From the NCBI GenBank assembly GCA_030150305.1, contig JASLGD010000602.1:1-5088 (forward strand): a stretch of 5,088 nucleotides of DNA. The letters are read 5' to 3'. The notes beneath the pieces were generated by a model, which searched no databases, was not told where the DNA came from, and was given only the letters and a program-made list of their open reading frames with translations. The position numbers were made by a program, and so were the translations under genes. This document shows, piece after piece, positions 1 through 5,088 of this stretch. Position 1 is the first letter of the stretch. Every line of letters begins with the position of its first letter. This DNA comes from Caldimonas sp. (lineage in GTDB: Bacteria > Pseudomonadota > Gammaproteobacteria > Burkholderiales > Burkholderiaceae_C).

Positions 1-242
1 GGCGCGTACCTCGGCGCGCGCAAGCAGGTCGCGATGGGCATCAAGCGCCTCGTCGGCGAGAACACGCCGCGCCTCGTGCTGCAGGGCGCGCGCGACCACA
101 ACCTGAAGAACGTCAGCGTCGAGATCCCGCTGCATCACCTCGTCTGCGTCACCGGCGTCTCGGGCTCGGGCAAGAGCACGCTGATGCAGGACGTCCTCTT
201 CCCCGCGCTGCAGCGCCACTTCGGCAAGGCGACCGACGCGCC
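1..242 (+). pseudogene. Second, partial copy of uvrA (second ATPase Walker A region), cut by inverted junction
   Basis: The frame is open from base 1 and reads GAYLGARKQVAMGIKRLVGE and onward, through the N-terminal ATP-binding strand motif (ARDHNLKNVSVEIP) to the Walker A motif GVSGSGKS and the following helix ending LQRHFG. This is the start of the second ABC ATPase domain of the DNA-damage recognition protein UvrA. The protein is identical to the minus-strand uvrA copy over this stretch, although the DNA differs at six silent sites. Beyond about 243-261 the plus-strand frame merely reads the antisense of the other copy (it stays open to 819), so the true UvrA sequence stops at the fold. 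The reading GKATDAPGAHDAL across the junction looks like a natural UvrA continuation, but its last residues are the exact antisense of the other copy. It could be the real gene of a second strain or homologue, joined wrongly. The upstream part lies outside the window. Confidence 0.8.
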
Positions 243-485
243 CGGCGCGCACGACGCGTTGCCGAAGTGGCGCTGCAAGGCGGGAAAGAGGACGTCCTGC
301 ATCAGCGTGCTCTTGCCCGACCCCGAGACGCCGGTGACGCAGACGAGGTGGTGGAGCGGGATCTCGACGCTGACGTTCTTCAGGTTGTGGTCGCGCGCGC
401 CCTGCAGCACGAGGCGCGGCGTGTTCTCGCCGACGAGGCGCTTGATGCCCATCGCGACCTGCTTGCGCGCGCCGAGGTACGCGCC
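1..485. repeat. Large imperfect inverted repeat of uvrA sequence, centre at 243
   Basis: Base i pairs with base 486-i: arm 1-242 is the reverse complement of arm 244-485. I compared the arms base by base and find mismatches only at 132/354, 135/351, 165/321, 201/285, 207/279, 208/278, 228/258, 232/254, 234/252, 235/251 and 236/250. The first 131 pairs are perfect. The innermost 13 bases (237-249) are a perfect 6+1+6 palindrome of C and G only. The left arm reaches the window edge, so its true length is unknown. Both arms encode the same stretch of UvrA, in opposite directions. The six mismatches up to pair 227 are all silent in the protein. A near-perfect palindrome of this size would be unstable in most bacteria, so an assembly or amplification chimera is the leading explanation; a real inverted duplication is possible. 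Confidence 0.95.
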
Positions 486-2348
486 GGTCAGCGTGTCGGC
501 GCTCTTGATCGCTTCTGGCGAGCCGTCGAAGACGATGCGGCCGCCGCGTTCGCCCGGGCCCGGGCCCATGTCGATCAGGCGGTCGGCGGCGAGCATCACC
601 GCCGGATCGTGCTCGACGACGACGAGCGTGTTGCCGGCGTCGCGCAGGCGGTGCATCGCCTCGACGATCCGGCCCATGTCGCGCGGGTGCAGCCCGATCG
701 AAGGCTCGTCGAGGACGAACATCGTCTGCACGAGCGACGTGCCGAGCGCGGTCGTCAGGTTGATCCGCTGCACCTCGCCACCGGAGAGCGTGCGGCTCTG
801 GCGGTCGAGCGTGAGGTAGCCGATGCCGACGTCGCAGAGGTACCGGAGCCGCGTGCGGACTTCGTCGAGCAGGAGCTTGAGCGCTTCGTCGAGCAGCGTC
901 GTCGGCAGCGAGAGCGTGTCGAAGAAGCCGCGGATGCGCTCGATCGGCAGCAGCATCAGGTCGTGCACGGTGAGGCCGGGCAGCGACTCGAGCTGCTCGC
1001 GCGTCCACTGCACGCCGACCGGCATGAAGCGCTTCGCGGGGGCGACGACGCGATCGGCGTCTTCCTTCGTGCCGAGCCGCCAGAGCATCGCGTCGAGCTT
1101 GAGCCGCGCGCCGGCGCACGCCGGGCACTGCGTGTAGCTGCGGTACGTCGAGAGCAGCACGCGGATGTGCATCTTGTACGCCTTCGACTCGAGGTAGCCG
1201 AAGAAGCGCTTGACGCCGTACCACTGCTTGTTCCAGTTGCCGTTCCAGTGCGGCGAGCCCTCGATGACCCACGCGCGCTGCGACTCGGTGAGCTGCGACC
1301 ACGCGGTGTCGCGCGGGATGCCGGCCTCGCCGGCGTACTTCATCAGGTCGTCCTGGCACTCCTTCCACGCCGGCGTCTGCAGCGTCTTGACGGCGCCGTT
1401 GCGCAAGGTCTTCTTGTGGTCGGGGATGACGAGGTCGAGGTCGACGCCGATGACGCGGCCGAAGCCGCGGCACGTCTCGCACGCGCCGACCGCGGAGTTG
1501 AACGAGAAGAGCGCCGGCTGCGGGTCGGCGTAGCGGCAATCGCTCTCGGGGCAGTGCAGGCCGGTCGAGTAGCGCCAGAGCTCGGGCGCCGGGCCTTGCG
1601 CGTCGCCGCTCCCTTCCTTCGCAGCGGCGACGGCGTAGACGTTGACGCGGCCGCCGCCGCGCTTCAGCGCCGTCTCGATCGCCTCGACGACGCGCACCTT
1701 CTCGGTCGACTGCACGCGGAAGCGGTCGGCGACGACGTCGAGCACCTTGCGCGGGCCGGTCGGCGATGCGACCTCGCGCTCGGCGTGGACGCGCGTGAAG
1801 CCGCTCGCCGCGAGCCACTGCTCGATCTCCTCGGGCGTCGTGTCGGCCGGAAGCTCGACCGGGAAGGTGACGATCAGGCGCGGATCGTCGCCGCCGCTCG
1901 CGACGACCGCGCCCGTGCGCTCGACGAGCTCGGCGTAGATCGTCTCGGGCGTGTCGTGGCGGACGCGCTTGGCGGTCTCCTTGTCGAACAGCTCGGCGGC
2001 GCGCGCGAAGAGGAGCTTGAGGTGGTCGTTCAGCTCGGTCATCGTGCCGACCGTCGACCGCGAGCTGCGCACCGGATTCGTCTGGTCGATCGCGATCGCC
2101 GGCGGCACGCCCTCGACCTTGTCGACCGCAGGGCGGTCCATGCGGTCGAGGAACTGGCGTGCGTAGGCGCTGAACGTCTCGACGTAGCGGCGCTGCCCTT
2201 CGGCGTACAGCGTGTCGAACACCAGGCTCGACTTGCCCGAGCCGCTCGGCCCCGTGACGACGGTCATCTCGCCGGTGCGGATGTCGACGTCGAGATGCTT
2301 CAGGTTGTGCTGTCGGGCACCGCGGATGCGGATGACGCCGGAGGTCAT
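135..2348 (-). CDS. uvrA: UvrA excinuclease ABC subunit A, 3' truncated at inverted junction
   Basis: UvrA is the ATP-driven damage sensor of nucleotide excision repair; it loads UvrB on lesions. Counting from the ATG at 2348, the order is: ABC-I Walker A GPSGSGKS (33-40), UvrB-binding and insertion region (about 120-255), zinc module with Cys 266, 271, 290 and 293, CPAC pair (408/411), signature LSGGEVQRI (521-529), Walker B VLDEPS (545-550), H-loop His580, then ABC-II Walker A GVSGSGKS (673-680). The second zinc finger, signature and Walker B are missing because true sequence ends at the fold near 243; residues after about 704 are antisense of the other arm, with a chance stop at 135. The start at 2348 is preferred to the one at 2399 because IRIRGARQHNLK follows closely, as usual in the family, and AAGGA lies 9 bases upstream. 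The sequence style recalls the double-length UvrA (near 1,900 residues) of Burkholderia relatives; that is from memory and cannot be settled here. Confidence 0.9.
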   Translation of the reverse strand: MTSGVIRIRGARQHNLKHLDVDIRTGEMTVVTGPSGSGKSSLVFDTLYAEGQRRYVETFSAYARQFLDRMDRPAVDKVEGVPPAIAIDQTNPVRSSRSTVGTMTELNDHLKLLFARAAELFDKETAKRVRHDTPETIYAELVERTGAVVASGGDDPRLIVTFPVELPADTTPEEIEQWLAASGFTRVHAEREVASPTGPRKVLDVVADRFRVQSTEKVRVVEAIETALKRGGGRVNVYAVAAAKEGSGDAQGPAPELWRYSTGLHCPESDCRYADPQPALFSFNSAVGACETCRGFGRVIGVDLDLVIPDHKKTLRNGAVKTLQTPAWKECQDDLMKYAGEAGIPRDTAWSQLTESQRAWVIEGSPHWNGNWNKQWYGVKRFFGYLESKAYKMHIRVLLSTYRSYTQCPACAGARLKLDAMLWRLGTKEDADRVVAPAKRFMPVGVQWTREQLESLPGLTVHDLMLLPIERIRGFFDTLSLPTTLLDEALKLLLDEVRTRLRYLCDVGIGYLTLDRQSRTLSGGEVQRINLTTALGTSLVQTMFVLDEPSIGLHPRDMGRIVEAMHRLRDAGNTLVVVEHDPAVMLAADRLIDMGPGPGERGGRIVFDGSPEAIKSADTLTGAYLGARKQVAMGIKRLVGENTPRLVLQGARDHNLKNVSVEIPLHHLVCVTGVSGSGKSTLMQDVLFPALQRHFGNASCAPGASVALPKWRCSAGKRTSCISVLLPEPETPVTQTR

Positions 2349-2357
2349 TCGGGAGGG

Positions 2358-2362
2358 TCCTT
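2358..2362 (-). promoter_or_regulatory. Shine-Dalgarno of uvrA
   Basis: On the minus strand AAGGA ends 9 bases before the ATG at 2348. It supports this start over the in-frame ATG at 2399, which would add 17 residues that do not look like UvrA. Confidence 0.7.
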
Positions 2363-2379
2363 GCGCGCGAGAGCCGAAC

Positions 2380-2385
2380 ATTCTA
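2380..2385 (-). promoter_or_regulatory. Candidate -10 element for uvrA
   Basis: The minus strand reads TAGAAT here, five of six matches to TATAAT in a very GC-rich region, placing a transcription start near 2373 and a leader of about 25 bases. No good -35 box is seen at 16-18 bases upstream, and no clear LexA box is visible between 2349 and 2483. The element lies inside the coding region if translation started at 2399, a further argument for the 2348 start. Confidence 0.35.
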
Positions 2386-2471
2386 GGGAGGCGTTGCATC
2401 GATCACGCACTCTTTCGCAAAGACCTTCGGATGTGGGCGCGCGCACTCGACCAACGCCGCGCCGAGGCAGC

Positions 2472-2477
2472 TAGACT
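2472..2477 (+). promoter_or_regulatory. Candidate -10 element, possibly giving a leaderless dsbA-like mRNA
   Basis: TAGACT fits the TAnnnT pattern and stands 6 bases before the ATG at 2484, so transcription would begin at or next to the start codon. A TCGACC at 2447-2452 could serve as a -35 box (four of six matches) but with a long 19-base spacer. No convincing ribosome-binding site precedes the ATG: the nearest purine run, GAGG at 2464-2467, is about 16 bases away. This is suggestive only. Confidence 0.3.
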
Positions 2478-2483
2478 CGCCGG

Positions 2484-3140
2484 ATGGCTGTTGCGCCGCT
2501 GCGGATCGACTTCGTCTCCGACGTCGCGTGCCCGTGGTGCGCCGTCGGGCTGTGGTCGCTCGACCGCGCGATCGAGCGCCTCGGCGGCGACGTGCCGGTC
2601 GAGCTGCACTTCGAGCCCTTCGAGCTCAACCCGACGATGCCGCCCGAGGGCGAGGACGCGGTCGAGTACATCGCGCGCAAGTACGGCCGGCCGCCCGAGG
2701 CGATCGCGCAGACGCGCGCGCTGCTGCGCGAGCGCGGCGCCGAGGTCGGCTTCGCGTTCGGCGACCGTGCGCGGGTCTGGAACACGTTCGACGCGCACCG
2801 GCTGCTGCACTGGGCCGGGCTCGCGCCGGGCGGCGGCCAGGCGGCGCTCAAGCACGCGCTGCTGCGCGCGTACCACGAGCGCGGCGAGAACCCGAGCGAC
2901 CGCGCGGTGCTGCTGCGCGCGGTCGACGAGGCTGGGCTCGACGGCGCGCGCGCGTCGGCGATCCTCGACTCCGACGAGTACGCGAGCGAGGTCCGTGCCC
3001 GCGAGCGCCACTGGCAGCAGCTCGGCATCCACGGCGTCCCGGCGGCGATCGTCGCCGGGCGCCACCTGATCTCCGGCGGGCAGCCGCCCGAGGTCTTCGA
3101 GCAGGCGCTGCGGCAGATCGCCGCGGCGACGGCAGCGTAG
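2484..3140 (+). CDS. DsbA family thiol oxidoreductase, FrnE type
   Basis: This 218-residue protein has a thioredoxin-like fold of the DsbA/FrnE class, which carries out thiol-disulfide exchange. What shows it: an opening beta strand (LRIDFVSDVA) leading into the redox centre C16-P-W-C19, a helical insert through the middle (about 60-170) with the family pattern WNTFDAHRLLHWA, a cis-proline loop GIHGVP (Pro186), and the C-terminal ISGGQPPEVFEQAL typical of FrnE. There is no signal peptide or membrane segment, so it should act in the cytoplasm, unlike periplasmic DsbA. Length matches the family. The natural partner or substrate is unknown; relatives are linked with oxidative stress, and some were named from polyketide clusters without firm function. 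The gene is divergent from uvrA and 13 bases ahead of a membrane-protein gene. The start at 2484 lacks a ribosome-binding site; it is chosen because the first strand begins a few residues later. Confidence 0.9.
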   Translation: MAVAPLRIDFVSDVACPWCAVGLWSLDRAIERLGGDVPVELHFEPFELNPTMPPEGEDAVEYIARKYGRPPEAIAQTRALLRERGAEVGFAFGDRARVWNTFDAHRLLHWAGLAPGGGQAALKHALLRAYHERGENPSDRAVLLRAVDEAGLDGARASAILDSDEYASEVRARERHWQQLGIHGVPAAIVAGRHLISGGQPPEVFEQALRQIAAATAA

Positions 3141-3153
3141 GTCGACGCGTCGC

Positions 3154-3816
3154 ATGGCCACGACGAGCTCGTCGCCGTCGATGATGATCGCGCTCTCGAT
3201 CCTGCTCGGCGTGCTCGCCGTCGTCATCGGCGGCTCGGCGTTCCTCGCGCTCCTGCGCGCGCGCGTCGTGCGCTTCGTCTTTCGCTCGTTCGTCGCGATC
3301 GTGCTGTTCGTCGCGGCGTCGGTGCTCGGGCTCGTCACGCTCGGCGTGCAGGGCATGCGGGCGCTGACGCACGAGGAGAACGCGGCCCGGATCCGGCTCG
3401 TGCCGACCGCGCCGCAGCACTACACGGCGACCGTGCTCTTCGCCGACGGCCGCGTGCAGAAGTACGAGCTCGCCGGCGACGAGATCTACATCGACGGCCA
3501 CATCGTCAAGTGGACGTCGCTCGGCAACATGCTCGGCCTGCAGACGTCGTACCGCCTCGACCGCATCTCGGGGCGCTACCGCTCGCTCGCGCAGGAGAAC
3601 ACGGCGCCGCGGACGGTCTACGCGCTCGACACGCCGGCGATCGTCGACCTCGTCGCGCTCGCCAGCCGGCTGCCGCTCGCCGACTTCTTCGACGCCGAAT
3701 ACGGCTCGGCGACCTACGTCCCGGTCGAAGGCGCGGGCGAGCTCGAGCTCAAGGTCTCGACGAGCGGCCTGCTGCTGCGGCCGACGCTGACGCCGATCGA
3801 GGTGCCGAAGACCTGA
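3154..3816 (+). CDS. Small inner-membrane protein with two helices and a periplasmic domain, function unknown
   Basis: The 220-residue product has two hydrophobic helices (about 11-34 and 44-66) separated by a basic turn (RARVVRFVFR). By the positive-inside rule the turn is cytoplasmic and both ends face the periplasm, leaving a domain of about 150 residues outside. That domain has the pattern DGRVQKYELAGDEIYIDGHIVKW, then LGLQTSYRLDRISGRYRS, then an acidic stretch DFFDAEYGSATYVPV. I recall similar proteins in Xanthomonas and Pseudomonas labelled 'cation/multidrug efflux pump'; two helices and no transporter signature make that label doubtful. The gene follows the DsbA-like gene by 13 bases, suggesting co-transcription. 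No clear ribosome-binding site precedes 3154, and in-frame ATGs at 3181 and 3184, right before the first helix, are possible starts. Its last 68 bases overlap the end of the regulator gene on the other strand. Confidence 0.8.
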   Translation: MATTSSSPSMMIALSILLGVLAVVIGGSAFLALLRARVVRFVFRSFVAIVLFVAASVLGLVTLGVQGMRALTHEENAARIRLVPTAPQHYTATVLFADGRVQKYELAGDEIYIDGHIVKWTSLGNMLGLQTSYRLDRISGRYRSLAQENTAPRTVYALDTPAIVDLVALASRLPLADFFDAEYGSATYVPVEGAGELELKVSTSGLLLRPTLTPIEVPKT

Positions 3817-4765
3817 CCCTCGCCGTGGCGCTCCGCGCCCGCGGCTCTTCGGGCGCCATGATCCGCTCGAGCAGCCCGGCGCCTTCGCTGCGCAGGAACT
3901 GCTGGAACGCCGCCGCCACCGGCGGCAGCCGCTTGTGCCGGCGGTGCACGACGTGCCAGTGCTGCACGTGCGGAAAGCCGCGGACGTCGAGGACGACGAG
4001 CCTCTTCGTGCGCAGCTCCTGGCTCACCGTGTGCGCGGAGAGGTAGCCGATGCCGAGCCCGGCGATCACCGCCTGCTTGAGCGTCTCGGTGCTCGCGATC
4101 TCGAGCGCGATGCGCAGCTCCGCGATCTGCGCGCCGAACGCCTCGCACATGCTCTGCCACGTGTCCGAGCCCTTCTCGCGGACGACGAACGGCTCGCGCA
4201 GGATCCGCTTGCGCTCGATCCGCGCCTGGCCGGCGAGCGGGTGCGAAGGCGCGGCGACGACGACGTACGGGTGCGGCGCGAACGGCTCGCTCACCATGTC
4301 GTCGTCGGCGGGCGGCCGCGCCATGATCGCGAGGTCGGTGAGGTTGGCGGCGAGGTGCGCGAGCAGGCCCTCGCGGTTGTGGACCGTGAAGTTGAGCGTC
4401 ACGCCCTGGTGGCGGCCGACGAACTCGACGAGCAGCCGCGGCAGGAAGTAGTCGCCGGCGCTGATCGCCGCGACGTTCAGCCGGCCGCCGGCGACGCCCT
4501 TGTGCTGCGCCATCGCGTGCTCGGCGGCCTCGAACTGCTCGATGATCGAGCGCACGATGCCGAGCAGGTCCTCGCCCGCGGCGGTGAGGTATGTCTTCTT
4601 GCCGAGCTGCTCGAAGAGCGCGACGCCGGCGTGCTCCTCGAGCTTCTTGATCTGGCCCGAGATCGCCGGCTGCGTCAGGTGCAGCTCCTCGGCGGCGCGC
4701 GCGAAGCTCAGGTGGCGGGCGACCGACGCGAAGACCTTGAGCTGACGCAGCGTCGCGTGCTTCAC
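3749..4765 (-). CDS. LysR-family transcriptional regulator, CbbR-like
   Basis: The product has 338 residues. An N-terminal winged helix-turn-helix (about 5-63; recognition region FARAAEELHLTQPAISGQIK at 21-40) is followed by a linker helix and a LysR substrate-binding domain (about 95-295), with DLAIMARPP at 144-152 and the effector-pocket pattern AGLGIGYLSAHTV at 235-247. The opening TLRQLKVFASVARHLSFARA and the LFEQLGKKTYLTAAG block closely resemble CbbR, activator of Calvin-cycle operons; no cbb gene is in the window, so the target is open. The start is GTG at 4765, with GGAGAG 9 bases upstream. The 89-residue gene ends 37 bases before it, so the two are probably co-transcribed, unlike the usual divergent LysR arrangement. 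After about residue 302 the protein becomes a low-complexity Ala/Arg/Ser tail not expected in the family; residues 317-338 lie opposite the neighbouring gene. CbbR is normally about 300-320 residues. Confidence 0.9.
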   Translation of the reverse strand: MKHATLRQLKVFASVARHLSFARAAEELHLTQPAISGQIKKLEEHAGVALFEQLGKKTYLTAAGEDLLGIVRSIIEQFEAAEHAMAQHKGVAGGRLNVAAISAGDYFLPRLLVEFVGRHQGVTLNFTVHNREGLLAHLAANLTDLAIMARPPADDDMVSEPFAPHPYVVVAAPSHPLAGQARIERKRILREPFVVREKGSDTWQSMCEAFGAQIAELRIALEIASTETLKQAVIAGLGIGYLSAHTVSQELRTKRLVVLDVRGFPHVQHWHVVHRRHKRLPPVAAAFQQFLRSEGAGLLERIMAPEEPRARSATARVRSSAPRSASASAAAAGRSSRP

Positions 4766-4774
4766 GACCGGATG

Positions 4775-4780
4775 CTCTCC
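4775..4780 (-). promoter_or_regulatory. Shine-Dalgarno of the CbbR-like regulator
   Basis: GGAGAG on the minus strand lies 9 bases before the GTG at 4765. It decides this non-ATG start, since no ATG in the same frame fits the LysR N-terminus. Confidence 0.75.
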
Positions 4781-4802
4781 GGCGCGAGAGCACCCTCGGC
4801 GC

Positions 4803-5072
4803 TCAGTGCAGCGCGGCCTCGCTCACGCGGCGGCGGATGCCCTCGATCGCGTTGGCGAGCGAGACGCCGTCGTAGGCGTGCAGCAGGTGCGGGTGGTTGG
4901 CCTCGATGTACGCGTGGATGCAGTGCTTGTCGCCGGCGCACGCGCGCAGCTCGCGGAACGTGCGCTCGTCCCAGTACCACTCGAGGCCGAGCTCGGCGAA
5001 GGCCTGGTTGTAGGCGCCGCGCTCGGCATCGGCGGCGCGGTCGATGGCTTGCGGCTGGCTGGTGTGCGGCAT
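4803..5072 (-). CDS. Uncharacterised 89-residue protein upstream of the LysR regulator
   Basis: I do not recognise a named family with confidence. The protein is soluble, mostly helical by composition and rich in aromatics and His: key stretch AYNQAFAELGLEWYWDERTF (20-39), then Cys45 and Cys51 around GDKHC, then YIEANHPHLLHAYDGVS (55-71). No signal peptide or membrane helix is seen. The pattern of a helix with AFAELGLEWYWDE followed by a GxKxxIxxYIE element resembles the cap domain of CbbY-like HAD phosphatases, in which AF..AGL.W.WD and TGGKERI..Y are common. The catalytic DxDGT motif is absent, so it cannot be a phosphatase by itself. The start is firm: AGGAG lies 8 bases before the ATG. 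It ends 37 bases before the CbbR-like gene in the same direction. Codon use is GC3-rich like its neighbours, supporting a real gene over overlapping frames. A link to carbon-fixation control is inference only. Confidence 0.75.
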   Translation of the reverse strand: MPHTSQPQAIDRAADAERGAYNQAFAELGLEWYWDERTFRELRACAGDKHCIHAYIEANHPHLLHAYDGVSLANAIEGIRRRVSEAALH

Positions 5073-5079
5073 GGCGAGT

Positions 5080-5084
5080 CTCCT
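5080..5084 (-). promoter_or_regulatory. Shine-Dalgarno of the 89-residue protein
   Basis: AGGAG on the minus strand lies 7-8 bases before the ATG at 5072, the strongest ribosome-binding site in the window. The promoter lies beyond the right edge. Confidence 0.8.
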
Positions 5085-5088
5085 GGCC

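Larger units (their letters stand above)
2349..2483. other. Divergent intergenic region between uvrA and the DsbA-like gene
   Basis: These 135 bases hold the start signals of both flanking genes. It is locally richer in A and T than the coding DNA (for example around 2408-2432 and 2377-2386), as expected of a promoter region. I see no clear LexA box (CTGT-N8-ACAG), no strong inverted repeat and no hairpin terminator. Confidence 0.6.

Overview
This is a GC-rich window (roughly 70% G+C by eye) whose proteins look proteobacterial, most likely from a betaproteobacterium of the Burkholderiales type. That assignment rests on the style of the uvrA product and of the CbbR-like regulator and is an inference. 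No rRNA, tRNA, CRISPR array, transposase or integrase gene is visible. Coding density is high, and no gene-free stretch exceeds about 140 bases.

Layout. Positions 1-485 form a large imperfect inverted repeat folding at 243. Both arms carry the same piece of uvrA (the end of the first ATPase half and the Walker A of the second). The right arm belongs to the long uvrA reading frame on the minus strand (start at 2348); the left arm is a second copy reading the other way and running off the window edge. Neither copy carries the rest of uvrA. Within the conserved stretch the two arms differ at six bases, all silent. This points to two diverged homologous sequences joined head to head (probably a strain-chimeric assembly or library join) rather than a simple fold-back of one molecule.

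Positions 2349-2483 are a divergent intergenic region serving uvrA (minus) and a cytoplasmic DsbA/FrnE-type thiol oxidoreductase with a CPWC centre (plus, 2484-3140). This is followed after 13 bases by a small two-helix inner-membrane protein of unknown function (3154-3816). These two plus-strand genes probably form a short operon.

From the right edge a minus-strand operon runs inward: an 89-residue uncharacterised protein (4803-5072), then a LysR-family regulator most like CbbR (3749-4765). The regulator's C-terminal tail overlaps the 3' end of the membrane-protein gene by 68 bases in convergent orientation. The small protein faintly resembles the cap region of CbbY-type HAD phosphatases, which would be notable beside a CbbR-like regulator, but it lacks any phosphatase motif.

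I see no complete new defence or mobile system. The points most worth a second look are the uvrA inverted junction, the small protein upstream of the regulator, and the convergent overlap with its odd C-terminal tail.
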